Notes under the pieces: model-generated | Told to the model about the DNA's origin: nothing | The model's database searches: none | Seen by the model: only the letters and a program-made list of their open reading frames with translations | Assembly (NCBI GenBank): GCA_016710285.1 | Contig: JADJXR010000001.1 | Span: 3,536,501-3,600,500, forward strand | Source of the DNA: Chlorobiota bacterium | GTDB lineage: Bacteria > Bacteroidota > Ignavibacteria > OLB7 | Reading direction: 5' to 3' | Length of the DNA stretch: 64,000 nt | Program-made: the position numbers and the translations under genes | Part shown: positions 10,201-18,161 of the stretch, in pieces | How the letters are laid out: each line of letters begins with the position of its first letter | Position numbering within the stretch: position 1 is the first letter of the stretch

Positions 10201-11684
10201 GCGGGTTCCGCAACGTGATTGGCGGGGTGAACCTTTGGGGGAACCTGTCATCCGGCAAGGCGCAGCATATCGCCCTGTCGCTGTTCCCGAACGTCTATCT
10301 GTTCGCCGGCGACGCGTTGGGGGGGGAAATCAAGCCGGTCTGGTGGACGTATGGGCCAATCAACTACCGCCTGTTCACGGTCCCGCTGGGGAGCGGAACG
10401 GAGCAAGGGTTGGGGATTGGCGATGGCGACTCCATCCGCCTGTATCGGATGGACTCCAGCGCCATTCGCGGGACCGAACCAGCCGTTGCCCTTTCCGGCT
10501 GGGCACTGAGCGACTCGGCCATTACCCTTTCGTGGCTAAGCCCCGATCCAAGCGGATACTCGTTTGCGGTGCTTCGGGGTGAGGTGGTTCCTGGCAGCGC
10601 AGGGATCAGGTTGCAAGAAATCCAGCGGACGAACAATCTATCAACCATTGACACCGGGCTTGGAATGCCGGATGGAAGGCTGAAGGCTGGCGGAAGCTAC
10701 GCGTATTTGATTCGGGCGATCAAGAATGGCACGGGGGAAGGGGCGGTTTCCAGCAATCTGCTGGTGACAACGGCGCATCAGCCGGCGCGCTTGGTCCGCG
10801 CCGAAGCCACTGCGGCGGAAGGGCTTTTGCTCCATTTCAGCCACCCGATGCGCCCCACGGTGGAGCGTGCTGGCGCGGTGGAGATCAGCGATCAACAAAG
10901 TGGCCAGTGGGTTTCCATTTCGTCGGTGATTGCTGCAAGCGATTCGGCCCTGCTGGTGCGGTTTGCCGCGCCGCAGCCTGGGCGTGTGGTTCGGGTCCGG
11001 CCAACGTTGCTCCTTCGCGACCGCGACGGCGCGCCAGCCGACACCGCCAGCAGCGTGGTGGTGGAATTGCCAATGCCCGACAGCCGCGCGCCGTTCATTG
11101 CTGCGCGTGCCAGCAAAAGTGGGGAACATGAGATTTCCGTTGAGTTCAACCGCCCGCCCGATGCCGCCACGGCGACCAATCCCGCCAACTACCAACTGGA
11201 TCCGCCCGGCGCAATCCTGGGCGCGGCGATTGACCCGATTGACCCGCAGCGGGTGCTGCTGCGGCTTCCAGATTCTTACCAGCTTGCCCCGCTGGGCCGC
11301 CCCTATCTGGTGACGGTGACGGGGGTCAGCGACAGCAAGGGGAGATGGATCAACGACGGGGTGGGGAGCGTGGTTGGGTTCACGCTGGAGGGGAGCGATC
11401 TTTCGGGGGTGTTTGCGTTCCCGCAACCTTTCTCGGTTCAGGGGGATGAGCGCGTGTTTTTTGGCGGCCTAACCCGCGCAGCAACGGTGACGATTTTCAC
11501 GCAGGGGGGAAGTGCAATCGCCACCATTGCCAGCCTTGCCGGGGACCAGCAAGTAAGCTGGGATGGCCGCGCCAGCAACGGCGATGTTGTTCCCGCAGGG
11601 GTCTATCTCTATCGGGTGCAAGGAACAAACCAAGCCGGAGAATCGGTGGAGAGTGAGTTGAAGAAAATCGTGGTGCTGCCGTGA
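7203..11684 (+). CDS. Large secreted S8 (subtilisin-like) peptidase with C-terminal sorting-type domain
   Basis: A 1,493-residue exported protease. The N-terminus has a basic stretch and a Leu-rich hydrophobic segment ending AVLVGQ, a signal peptide. A propeptide-like region precedes the subtilase domain, with catalytic Asp near residue 189 (GVIDTGIDFEHPD), His near 281 (NAHGTNVAGI) and Ser near 436 (GGTSAAAPFVSG). The middle third contains FG-GAP/VCBS-like motifs such as DFDGDGLMEVLLADD, likely a beta-propeller, followed by fibronectin-like regions. The C-terminus (SWDGRASNGDVVPAGVYLY) is FlgD-like, as in type IX secreted proteins. ATG 7203 overlaps the preceding gene; GTG 7245 is also possible and keeps the signal peptide. 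Proposed to act at or beyond the cell surface. Confidence 0.9.
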   Translation: MHLRNPILARYPCGVKYPNAGSIAAPTAAIRTHRQRCVLLACLLLLLPAVLVGQRKEALPNGGSLIIRLREGVAPKQAQEMLAECAAHVGAKAQMRSFLGGRTAMPLLSATRLNRYAVVDIDATATTPFLAQLAARPEVELAFPNRTYRVDGFRNDSLYGAQWGLRKLEVEAAWERTKGDSSVVVGVIDTGIDFEHPDLLPSIWVNRAEDRNGNGRFDPWPADEERQGVKGDLDGIDQDGNGLPDDVIGYDFVDQTILNLGDWTGRDPIPFDPLRGEFNAHGTNVAGIIAAAADNRIGVAGVAPGTRLLALRAFDSRGNGEDDDISAAIIYAADRGASVINMSFGDSYYSPLMHDAIRYAYQRGCVLVGSSGNDGGVFNHYPSNYPEVISVSATDSNDIRTSFSTSGSHVSLAGPGAAIATTNTFGRYSTSFGGTSAAAPFVSGVAGLLRSLHPAWEPDAVRTVMELTADDRRNDGWDIDYGAGRVNARRAVNFPGPAQVALETPAAETGFRRDTTLQVVGSVMAPLLDWWELSYGLGETPKEWVPIGKRGRKGAVHDTLGSFSTAGIPDTTITLRLALVLTDGRRTERRVRLFVDRTAPTFATPVEVMNIWRFDRRAVAILFRTDDQTRAGVFVRPTSAPNEAWRLLDLEPEKSLFTRTHHLYLTDQELERGVRYDAYVVAVNSAGDTVQHGSASAPLKVMVEPIAMPTGTLVETPVVLPYGYPLDQSARLYSDRQPCYLLNRFAEGGFDKLIAYSFDGTSFTPRDSTGNWAPRGVCDSDGNGLMEVLGQSGGKGVLFEQATPGGSPFATIKYADTTSGGFYPSGVFDFEDDGKMELIARSAEPDTAGSYFYILQWDGSKYQQIARLQNPTPPATPGGTNSFSNSESVVADFDGDGLMEVLLADDDNDFMAYERGSDGMFRLVWTKLNEGSGNAPLIGAVDLAGTGRSLILTAVASFPFMNSDREYEAPYWQVNAYLRFDDGRDSLVWSQRFAYRQTSSGFRNVIGGVNLWGNLSSGKAQHIALSLFPNVYLFAGDALGGEIKPVWWTYGPINYRLFTVPLGSGTEQGLGIGDGDSIRLYRMDSSAIRGTEPAVALSGWALSDSAITLSWLSPDPSGYSFAVLRGEVVPGSAGIRLQEIQRTNNLSTIDTGLGMPDGRLKAGGSYAYLIRAIKNGTGEGAVSSNLLVTTAHQPARLVRAEATAAEGLLLHFSHPMRPTVERAGAVEISDQQSGQWVSISSVIAASDSALLVRFAAPQPGRVVRVRPTLLLRDRDGAPADTASSVVVELPMPDSRAPFIAARASKSGEHEISVEFNRPPDAATATNPANYQLDPPGAILGAAIDPIDPQRVLLRLPDSYQLAPLGRPYLVTVTGVSDSKGRWINDGVGSVVGFTLEGSDLSGVFAFPQPFSVQGDERVFFGGLTRAATVTIFTQGGSAIATIASLAGDQQVSWDGRASNGDVVPAGVYLYRVQGTNQAGESVESELKKIVVLP

Positions 11685-11782
11685 TTGCATTGAACGGGAC
11701 GTTACCTTCTGGCAAATTCAACATGAGCGCAGTACTCGGAAATATTTTTGAAAAATGATCTCGGGAGGTGAGGAACCGATAA

Positions 11783-11820
11783 AATAAAGCGGGGTATCAG
11801 CTTGCCCTGACACCCCGTAT
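11783..11820 (-). terminator. Hairpin between convergent genes
   Basis: Arms at about 11790-11800 and 11807-11817 pair with one mismatch. Read on the minus strand the hairpin is followed by TTTATTTTAT, so it should terminate the minus-strand secreted-protein gene. It may also act on the opposite strand. Confidence 0.65.
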
Positions 11821-11840
11821 TGGTTGAATTAACAGTTGAA

Positions 11841-13223
11841 TTAACGAACGACAGTAAATCCTGTGCTGCCAAGCAAGTTCTGGTCAACAAATAGCTGTAC
11901 AAAGTATTTGCCCGCTGGCAACCTACTGCTTAATGGGTGGTGAAGAACGCCAGCATCCACAAACCCTATCTGTTCTTCCAGAATTTTTTCACCCATGACC
12001 GTTACCACCTCGAATCGCACAGCACCTGGCGATTTCATTGTTGCGCTAATAACTGGCTGATTATTTACTATTCCAACCGATAGAGGTTCTGCTGCTAAGG
12101 TTGAAGCATCTATTTCTGTGGAAACATCTGATTGTTCAGGATACCAGCGAAGAAGGAATTGCCACCCACTCACGTATGCAGTATTCAGCGAAGGAAACGC
12201 CAATGAATTAATGTTGACAATGCTGTGAGTATCTAACGGGGTTTGTTGTTGGACCCAGGTTTCCCCACCATCGGTGGTTCGTACAATTTTTCCTTGCCCC
12301 CCCGTTGCTATCCCATTACGGCGATCAAGAAAACTAATGTCAAACAATCCTAAAGCTGGATCGCGCCATAATTTCTGAAGTGGAGTCCAAGTTTTTCCTC
12401 CATCGGTAGTTTTAGTATGCAAATCAAGTGCATTGTCGGCTTTCCCAGTTCGTTCATACCCGGCCGCAAAGCCGTACTGGGCATCGGGGAAATCTATTGC
12501 ACCTGTGGTTATCTGCTTTAATTCTGGGGAGGAATGAGCATCCCAAGTTTTTCCTCCATCATATGTTCGTAAAAACATTTTTGCAACTACTGGCAATCCT
12601 TTATTCATTAAAAAGAATATTGTGTCACTTGAGATTGGGATTACTGCACCAATTGAAAAACCTTTAACGCTATCGGGTACAACTACTGGCTGCCAATTAT
12701 TGCCTCCATCAACGGTTCGAAAGATTTTACTGCCAGCGACAACATATCCATGGATTGAATCATGCATCACAATAGTGCCATTTTTGCCGGGCGAGTTTTC
12801 AATTGGAAGGCGAACAGAATCCCAAGATTGCCCGGAATTCTTTGTGCGAAATACCAATCCTGAATCTCCAATAATAAAAATTGTAGAGAGTGTTGGATAT
12901 GCTGCTTGATGAAATTGAAAAACCTCATCACCTTGTGGTAAAGGGATCAAACTCAAAGTATCATAAAGCAGAGTTGTCCATGATTTACCGCCATCTGTTG
13001 TGCGCCGTGCAAAGCTCAATCCCTGAATAGCTGAATCCCCACAGACGATGCAATGCTCATCATCTAAGCAAGTGATACTTCTAAATGCTGTTCCGTAAGA
13101 GCTATCTATTTTCACCCACTTCCCTTGTTGTGCTGTTGTTGGAATGCTTGCAAGGCATAACCAAAGGATCAACAATAAGAAGGAGGAGAAAATATTGGGC
13201 AGCTGAAATTTGGATTTTGTCAT
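11841..13223 (-). CDS. Secreted YCF48/BNR-repeat protein with T9SS-type C-terminus
   Basis: About 460 residues. After a hydrophobic signal (FLLLILWLCLASIPTTAQ) come repeated beta-propeller blades of the type TTDGGKSW, RTVDGGNNW, RTYDGGKTW, KTTDGGKTW and RTTDGGETW, as in YCF48/BNR and sialidase-like propellers. The last 80 or so residues (from about PLSVGIV to the GFTVVR end, with LPAGKYFVQL) match a T9SS sorting domain. Function of the cargo is unknown; it is probably surface-bound or secreted. I chose the internal ATG at 13223 because it sits just before the signal peptide; a longer frame begins at 13295. Base composition is clearly more AT-rich than neighbouring genes. It is convergent with the subtilase. 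Confidence 0.8.
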   Translation of the reverse strand: MTKSKFQLPNIFSSFLLLILWLCLASIPTTAQQGKWVKIDSSYGTAFRSITCLDDEHCIVCGDSAIQGLSFARRTTDGGKSWTTLLYDTLSLIPLPQGDEVFQFHQAAYPTLSTIFIIGDSGLVFRTKNSGQSWDSVRLPIENSPGKNGTIVMHDSIHGYVVAGSKIFRTVDGGNNWQPVVVPDSVKGFSIGAVIPISSDTIFFLMNKGLPVVAKMFLRTYDGGKTWDAHSSPELKQITTGAIDFPDAQYGFAAGYERTGKADNALDLHTKTTDGGKTWTPLQKLWRDPALGLFDISFLDRRNGIATGGQGKIVRTTDGGETWVQQQTPLDTHSIVNINSLAFPSLNTAYVSGWQFLLRWYPEQSDVSTEIDASTLAAEPLSVGIVNNQPVISATMKSPGAVRFEVVTVMGEKILEEQIGFVDAGVLHHPLSSRLPAGKYFVQLFVDQNLLGSTGFTVVR

Positions 13224-13422
13224 GTTTGTCGAAGGTCTGTGTTTGGAGTTCCGAAGGTGCTTCGTAGAGATAATGGATGGCAATTCGTATGTCATGAGTT
13301 GATTAGGAAGGGGAATCTTTCGTTTGTGTCAACTGTAAAGCTATGGGGTGACTAACTTCAACACAAGACTTTTTTACATGGAGCAGCATTTGCATTGGGT
13401 CGCATCTGAAGCACTGCGGGCA

Positions 13423-13465
13423 GGATGAGAAAATGGCCTATGCGTATCCAGGCCATCACCCATCC
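13423..13465 (+). other. Two-part hairpin upstream of DUF177-rpmF
   Basis: An inner stem ATGGCCT (13433-13439) pairs with AGGCCAT (13450-13456). An outer stem GGATG (13423-13427) pairs with CATCC (13461-13465) across an internal loop. There is no T tract, so it is not an obvious terminator. It lies upstream of the predicted promoter, so it may be unrelated to the operon leader. Confidence 0.3.
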
Positions 13466-13511
13466 TCAGAACCCCGATTCCTGTTGTTTCGTATCCATTC
13501 GCAACGGGGCG

Positions 13512-13541
13512 TTGCTAACGGGGGTTGCGCCCCTATTTTTG
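13512..13541 (+). promoter_or_regulatory. Probable Bacteroidetes-type promoter of DUF177-rpmF
   Basis: TTG at 13512-13514, 19 nt, then TATTTTTG at 13534-13541, an exact fit to TAnnTTTG. It lies about 70 nt before the DUF177 start. Confidence 0.45.
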
Positions 13542-13613
13542 CCGAGTTTTTCCGCTCATTGAAAACGCCGAGAGAGAGAAGTTATGAAGCATCACAAGAG
13601 GGAGGAGGCGCAG

Positions 13614-14129
13614 ATGGAGCTTTTCATCGCGGCCTTAAGCGATGGGGATCATCCGTTTGCGTTCGCGGCTTCGGCCTCTGCTATCGGGCTGGATGAGTTC
13701 CAGGATCAGGTTACGGCCACCGGCATGGTGCGCCGGCTTGCCCATGAGATTATCGTCAATGCCCGGCTTACCGGAATCATCGTCCGCGAGTGCGACCGAT
13801 GCCTTGCTGAAACGGAACTCCCCGTGGATGCCGAGCTAAGCCTGTACTATCACATCACCGTTCCTGGGGAGCGGACCACGCAGGCGGACGACCAAGAAAT
13901 CCGTGAGCTGTCGGGGAATCACGATAGCATCATCCTTGATGAAGAAGTCCGGCAAGCCTTGCTGCTGGCGATCCCGCTGAAAACCCTTTGCCGCGATGAC
14001 TGCAAAGGCCTTTGCTCCGGCTGCGGGGCGGACCTGAACAACGAACAGTGCCGCTGCACCAGCACGGAAATTGATCCACGGTGGCAAGGATTGGCGGGGC
14101 TGTTCCCGCAAGAGGAAGGGGAGAAGTAA
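13614..14129 (+). CDS. DUF177 (YceD-type) protein
   Basis: About 171 residues of the DUF177/YceD family, which commonly sits next to rpmF and has been linked to 23S rRNA metabolism in other bacteria. The characteristic cysteine pairs are visible: CDRCL in the middle and PLKTLCRDDCKGLCSGCGA near the C-terminus, followed by a short acidic tail. ATG 13614 is chosen because a strong GGAGGAGG sits 5 nt before it; an in-frame ATG at 13584 would add ten residues. The bL32 gene follows 65 nt later, the usual arrangement for this pair. Confidence 0.88.
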   Translation: MELFIAALSDGDHPFAFAASASAIGLDEFQDQVTATGMVRRLAHEIIVNARLTGIIVRECDRCLAETELPVDAELSLYYHITVPGERTTQADDQEIRELSGNHDSIILDEEVRQALLLAIPLKTLCRDDCKGLCSGCGADLNNEQCRCTSTEIDPRWQGLAGLFPQEEGEK

Positions 14130-14194
14130 TGCTCCGCAAACAGGAGCCAACAGGGTAAACAAAACATCAACAATTATAGACCAGGAGATTCGCC

Positions 14195-14374
14195 ATGCCA
14201 AATCCAAAACGGAAACACTCGAAGTCGCGCCGCGACAAGCGCCGCACCCATTACAAAGCAACCGCGCCAGCATTCGGCAAATGCCCGAACTGTGGCGAGA
14301 CGAAGTTGCACCACACCGCCTGCGCTGCTTGCGGCTACTACAACGGGCGGGTGATACTGAACTCATCGTTGTAA
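14195..14374 (+). CDS. rpmF: 50S ribosomal protein bL32
   Basis: A 59-residue protein read directly from the sequence. The N-terminus MPNPKRKHSKSRRDKRR is the typical basic tail of bL32. The zinc-finger cysteines CPNC and CAAC, followed by GYYNGR, are present, so this is the zinc-binding (C+) form. It is a component of the large ribosomal subunit near the peptidyl-transferase region. An AGGAG lies upstream of ATG 14195. It is expected to be co-transcribed with the DUF177 gene and ends before a strong terminator at 14431. Confidence 0.96.
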   Translation: MPNPKRKHSKSRRDKRRTHYKATAPAFGKCPNCGETKLHHTACAACGYYNGRVILNSSL

Positions 14375-14430
14375 CCCAGCACCGTAACCCAGCGCGCAAG
14401 CCTTTGCCCGCCGGTGCAAGCCATTACCGG

Positions 14431-14479
14431 AAGGCACGTAGTTCGCCCTTGATTGGGAAACTACGTGCCTTCTTTTTTT
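14431..14479 (+). terminator. Rho-independent terminator after rpmF
   Basis: A perfect 13-bp stem (14431-14443 with 14459-14471) is followed directly by a run of T residues. It separates rpmF from cutA; the T tract ends about 16 nt before the cutA start. Confidence 0.85.
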
Positions 14480-14494
14480 ACCGACTCATCGCTT

Positions 14495-14830
14495 ATGACC
14501 AACTCCGGAACAAACGCCATCATCGTGGTGCTGATTACCGCGCCCTCCGTTGACGTTGCCCAGCAGATTGCTGCGACCCTTGTGGAAGAACGCCTTGCTG
14601 CGTGCTGCACCATCCTTCCCGCTGTCCGCTCGGTGTATCGCTGGGAGGGGAGGGTGGAGGATGCCGAAGAAGTGCTGGTGTTGGTGAAAACCGCCCAAGA
14701 ATTCTTCCCGCAGCTTCAGCAACGGGTGTTGGAGTTGCACCCGTATCAGTTGCCGGAAGTGATTGCGGTTCCGGTGGTTGCCGGCCTTGCGGGATATGTG
14801 GACTGGGTGCTGGACTCGGTGCGCCGGTGA
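14495..14830 (+). CDS. cutA: Divalent-cation tolerance protein CutA
   Basis: A 111-residue CutA1 homologue, a small trimeric ferredoxin-like protein associated with divalent metal tolerance. Family hallmarks are VLITAPSVDVAQQIA near the N-terminus, LAACCTILPAVRSVYRWEG, the EEVLVLVKT strand and the C-terminal LPEVIAVPVVAG segment. The ATG at 14495 gives the usual length; a longer frame would run into the terminator of rpmF. It is convergent with the AI-2E family permease, whose stop is 18 nt away. Confidence 0.93.
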   Translation: MTNSGTNAIIVVLITAPSVDVAQQIAATLVEERLAACCTILPAVRSVYRWEGRVEDAEEVLVLVKTAQEFFPQLQQRVLELHPYQLPEVIAVPVVAGLAGYVDWVLDSVRR

Positions 14831-14847
14831 TGCTTGAATTGCCCGGG

Positions 14848-15966
14848 CTACAGAGCCTTGTTTGGGTTTGCCAGAAGGCGCGGGCGTTTCTGTTTGGGGT
14901 TGTCGGAATCCACCCCTCCCATAAGGACCGCAATCGAGTGAAGTTGCGGAATCTGCTCGCAGATGATGCGGATGATTGCCGTCAGCGGCGCGGCAAGGAT
15001 CATCCCAGGAATCCCCCATAACCACCCCCAAAACACCAACGACATCAGCACCACCAACGGGCTAAGGTTCAACCCCGAGGCCATAATGCGCGGCTCCAAC
15101 ACGTTCCCAATCAGGTTCTGCTCCACGATCAAGATCACCAGCACCAACGCCGCGGTCCCGGGCGCGCCGAATTGCAGCAGCGTGATCAGTGCCGGCAAGA
15201 TGTTGGCCACCACCGACCCAATGTTCGGAATGAAATTGAGCAGGAAGGCGAAGAACCCCCACAGCAGCGCGAAGTCAACGCCGAACAGATAGAGCGTCCC
15301 CGCCGTCACCAGCCCCATCAGGACATTGATTAAGGTTTTGGTGAGAAGGTATCGCCGCACTTTCTCGTCAACGCGGTGGATCACTTCGGCAATCTGCTCG
15401 GCCCGCTCGGGGCTGAACGCCCGCTTGGTTTTTACCGCAAACGATCCGGTCCCGGCAAGGATGAACAGGGTGAACAGAAGGATCAGAAAGAAATCGCTCA
15501 TCAAGGAGAGAAGGGAGTTCAGCCCGTTGGTGAGCACCGTGTTGAGCGTGGAGAAGTCGAAGCCGTTTTGCAGCGCGCTGTCAAGGTCAACCCCGTACTC
15601 GGTGGCGGTAACTTTCAGGTCCGCAAGCAGGGTGTTGAAGCGTTGCTCGTACTTCGGCGCGGCACTCACGAACGATGCCCCGCTGGCCTTGATAACGGAG
15701 TAGAGTCCGTAAATGCCGCCCGCCACAATTCCCAGCACCACAATGATGGAAACCGCGCGCGGAACCTTCAGCTTGTCCAGATAGATCACTAGCGGTTTGA
15801 AGACGTAGCTGACAAACACGGCAATCACCACAGGAAGCAGGATGCTTCCCAACTGGTAGAGAAGCACGCCAACCAGAAACACCACGATGATCCCCAAAAA
15901 AATGGGAATCAATCGGCTCCCCGATTCATGCGCCGCCGGCTGGTTCGGCGTTGATTGTTGAATCAT
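14848..15966 (-). CDS. AI-2E family transporter (PerM/YdiK-like permease)
   Basis: A 372-residue integral membrane protein of the AI-2E transporter superfamily. About eight membrane segments are visible: a pair near the N-terminus (IFLGIIVVFLVGVLLY and ILLPVVIAVFVSYVF), one around SIIVVLGIVAGGIYGLY, an extended soluble region, and a C-terminal cluster with GFFAFLLNFIPNIGSVVA, the best family signature. The substrate cannot be assigned; members include quorum-signal exporters and Na+/H+ antiporters. ATG 15966 begins 7 nt after the stop of the upstream gene on the same strand, so the two are probably co-transcribed. The longer frame to 16143 would overlap that gene. Confidence 0.88.
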   Translation of the reverse strand: MIQQSTPNQPAAHESGSRLIPIFLGIIVVFLVGVLLYQLGSILLPVVIAVFVSYVFKPLVIYLDKLKVPRAVSIIVVLGIVAGGIYGLYSVIKASGASFVSAAPKYEQRFNTLLADLKVTATEYGVDLDSALQNGFDFSTLNTVLTNGLNSLLSLMSDFFLILLFTLFILAGTGSFAVKTKRAFSPERAEQIAEVIHRVDEKVRRYLLTKTLINVLMGLVTAGTLYLFGVDFALLWGFFAFLLNFIPNIGSVVANILPALITLLQFGAPGTAALVLVILIVEQNLIGNVLEPRIMASGLNLSPLVVLMSLVFWGWLWGIPGMILAAPLTAIIRIICEQIPQLHSIAVLMGGVDSDNPKQKRPRLLANPNKAL

Positions 15967-15973
15967 TGATCCG

Positions 15974-17029
15974 CTATCGGCAGATAATGGCGACATCTTC
16001 CTCTGGCATGACAATGTTGTACAGGTATTGCTCGCGCGCCATTCCCAGCAGCTCCTGGCGGTGCTCGGGGGTTTTGATTGCCGAAAGGGTGAAGTAGCGT
16101 GCGGCCTGGCCGTAGCATCCAACGTCGGCGTACAAAGCTCCAAGCATCATCATGGTGGCGGGGTCGTCGCTTTCTCCAAGCTCCTTCAGCAATGCTTGCT
16201 CGCTGCTGGTAAGCTCGGATTGTTTTTGCTGGCTTAGCTGGAAGAAGGAGGAGGTGGAGCGATTAAGGATGTTATCCTCGTTCTGAAGGGTCCAAGTATA
16301 CACCGCTTCGGGCTGAAGCATGGGGGCCGGCCAAACGGCTTGGGTATCGCTCACGGTGGTTTTGAACAGCTCATCCCCCAAGTAATTTCTTACGGTGACG
16401 GAGTACCGGCTAACGCCCGGCGTGCGAAGCCAGCGGAAGGTGATTGGTCCGCTGCTGATTGCGGTGGAGCGTGGCTCCAGCACAATCAGTTTGTCGCCAC
16501 GCAGGTAGTCCATCAGCCCTGCGGCCTTGCCGAAGGGGTCGTCAATGCCGATGCGTTTTCCAACTTCGCTGTTGGCTTCGTTGCGTGCGGTTTCCAGCCC
16601 CTGGCGTTCGGCGGCGGCAATCAGCTGCGAGGAATCAATGGCGCGGGTTGCGCCGGCCTCGCTGGTACGGCTTTCGCGCCCGGCACCGCTGGCGGCGGCA
16701 AGGGTCCGAAGTGAGTTTGCAACGGCTTCGTTTTCCCCTTTCCCTGCGCGTTTGATAGCGTCGGCAACCTTCAGTTGGATTGGTTTGTTGTACTTCAGAA
16801 CCTTCCCGTTGACCGATAGCTGCAGGGTAGCGTTCCCTTTCAGGATAATCACATCTTTCTTCCCAACAGCCTGCCCAATCTTTGGCGCGGCAGTGCCTTT
16901 GCTGGACTTCACCGTGACATCACCGGTGAAGAACAGAATGCGAACAGCGTCGTCGGCAATTGCCGGAAGGGCTGCCGCAAGAAGCAGAAGCAGTGTTGCG
17001 CCAAGCGTACGTCGCAATTCCTTGACCAT
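15974..17029 (-). CDS. Exported FecR-like domain protein
   Basis: About 351 residues with a clear signal peptide (ATLLLLLAAALPAIADD). The first mature domain (RILFFTGDVTVKSS ... NATLQLSVNGKVLKY) resembles FecR-type domains, here without an adjacent sigma factor. A middle Ala/Glu-rich segment is followed by a beta-sandwich-like region (ITFRWLRTPGVSRYSVTVR) and a C-terminal helical part resembling TPR units (MMMLGALYADVGCYGQAARYF). It is likely periplasmic or envelope-associated; function unknown. The start at ATG 17029 directly precedes the signal peptide. A sigma-70-like promoter is seen about 70 nt upstream, and the AI-2E permease is probably in the same transcript. Confidence 0.72.
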   Translation of the reverse strand: MVKELRRTLGATLLLLLAAALPAIADDAVRILFFTGDVTVKSSKGTAAPKIGQAVGKKDVIILKGNATLQLSVNGKVLKYNKPIQLKVADAIKRAGKGENEAVANSLRTLAAASGAGRESRTSEAGATRAIDSSQLIAAAERQGLETARNEANSEVGKRIGIDDPFGKAAGLMDYLRGDKLIVLEPRSTAISSGPITFRWLRTPGVSRYSVTVRNYLGDELFKTTVSDTQAVWPAPMLQPEAVYTWTLQNEDNILNRSTSSFFQLSQQKQSELTSSEQALLKELGESDDPATMMMLGALYADVGCYGQAARYFTLSAIKTPEHRQELLGMAREQYLYNIVMPEEDVAIICR

Positions 17030-17096
17030 AGCGCGTTCTTGGTTAAATGGTAAATGATCCCTTTCGTGTGTTGGTTGAACCTGCAGGAGGCTTCGC

Positions 17097-17124
17097 ATTA
17101 TACCAAAATTCTTCCTGCGTTGAA
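17097..17124 (-). promoter_or_regulatory. Possible promoter of the FecR-like gene
   Basis: On the minus strand TTCAAC (17119-17124) and TATAAT (17097-17102) are separated by 16 nt, in the divergent spacer facing the FecR-like gene. Confidence 0.4.
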
Positions 17125-17153
17125 CTCTGTGCTTTGCGCATTGCCAGAAATTC

Positions 17154-17891
17154 GTGAACTTCGCCCCGGTTCAGTTCCCCTTCAGACGCTTCCTCGTTCA
17201 GTATCTAACCAAGTTCAACGCACACATCTCCGTGACCAACTCAAGCATCGGGCATTCTACCGATAGCTTCCTGTCGCTTCTTGCACACGTCGAGGAATTG
17301 ATTGATGCCGGAAGAATACGGGACGCACGCCGGTTCCTTGCGCAGTTCATCGAACGCAAGCAGCCGGAACCGCGTATGCTTCCGGCCCTGGCTTCCCTTT
17401 ATTTGCGGGTGGGGAAGTCGGAGCAAGCATTGGCCACCATGCGCTCGGCAATTTCAGAATTGGGGGGTGAGGCCTCCCTCTTCAACGCACTTGGGCTGAT
17501 GCTTGCCTCGATTGGGAAAGAGGAGGAGAGCCGCGAGCAGTTCGAGGAAGCGTTGAAGCTGGAGCCAACGAACAACGAAGCCCTCCGGAATCTTGCCTTC
17601 ACCCTTCATCGCTCCGGGCAACGGCGGCGTTCGTATGGGCTGCTGATTGAGTGCGCCAAATCTTCGCCACTTTCGGTTGAGCTGCGGCTGATCTGCGGGA
17701 CATTGCTGGAGTTGGATGGCCGGTTGGGCGATGCCGCGGCCTGCTACCGCGAAGTGGTGGAGCTAAGCACCGTTGCCCAGCAGATCCGCTTGGCCTCGCA
17801 GCGGCTGCTGTTCCTGAACACCACGGACCTTGCCGAATCGTTCGATGACGTGATCACCAAGCTGATTGAGGAAGGGGAGAAGGAAGGATGA
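17154..17891 (+). CDS. TPR-repeat protein
   Basis: Up to 245 residues of tandem tetratricopeptide repeats. Recognisable units include LPALASLYLRVGKSEQALATM, ASLFNALGLMLASIGKEEESREQFEEAL and EALRNLAFTLHRSGQRRRSYGLL, with a final unit near GTLLELDGRLGDAAACYREV. There is no signal peptide, so it is a cytoplasmic scaffold-type protein of unknown partner. The start is uncertain: GTG 17154 gives the longest frame, and GTG 17232 (MTNSSIG) is equally plausible. It is divergent from the FecR-like gene. Confidence 0.75.
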   Translation: MNFAPVQFPFRRFLVQYLTKFNAHISVTNSSIGHSTDSFLSLLAHVEELIDAGRIRDARRFLAQFIERKQPEPRMLPALASLYLRVGKSEQALATMRSAISELGGEASLFNALGLMLASIGKEEESREQFEEALKLEPTNNEALRNLAFTLHRSGQRRRSYGLLIECAKSSPLSVELRLICGTLLELDGRLGDAAACYREVVELSTVAQQIRLASQRLLFLNTTDLAESFDDVITKLIEEGEKEG

Positions 17892-17998
17892 GGCCGGTGG
17901 TGCGTCCTCTTTCCAAAAAAGCCAAGTTTCTCTCCATTCTTTCAATTTTTTCAATCCCTCCTTTCTCCATCTCTCAATTCTGTAACACTTCACGAGGA

Positions 17999-18032
17999 TT
18001 GTTTCACCGCCACAAGGTCGGTGCTAACTTTG
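17999..18032 (+). promoter_or_regulatory. Probable Bacteroidetes-type promoter of lpdA
   Basis: TTG at 17999-18001, a 23-nt spacer, then TAACTTTG at 18025-18032, an exact TAnnTTTG match, about 130 nt before lpdA. The 270-nt spacer 17892-18161 shows nothing else. Confidence 0.42.
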
Positions 18033-18161
18033 CGCCCCTTACGCACGGCAGCGAAAGCATACTGGTTTTGGGGATGCTCCGCATCTTCCAATCGCGCCAG
18101 TTTGATTGCTTGCCACGCTGCAAATCCAGCCAAATCCTGACAACGATTTTTCCACACTCAC

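Larger units (their letters stand above)
13224..13613. other. Divergent spacer with hairpin and promoter
   Basis: About 390 nt between the secreted-protein gene (minus) and the DUF177 gene (plus). It contains a two-part hairpin (13423-13465) and a Bacteroidetes-type promoter (13512-13541). No gene of its own was seen. Confidence 0.5.
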
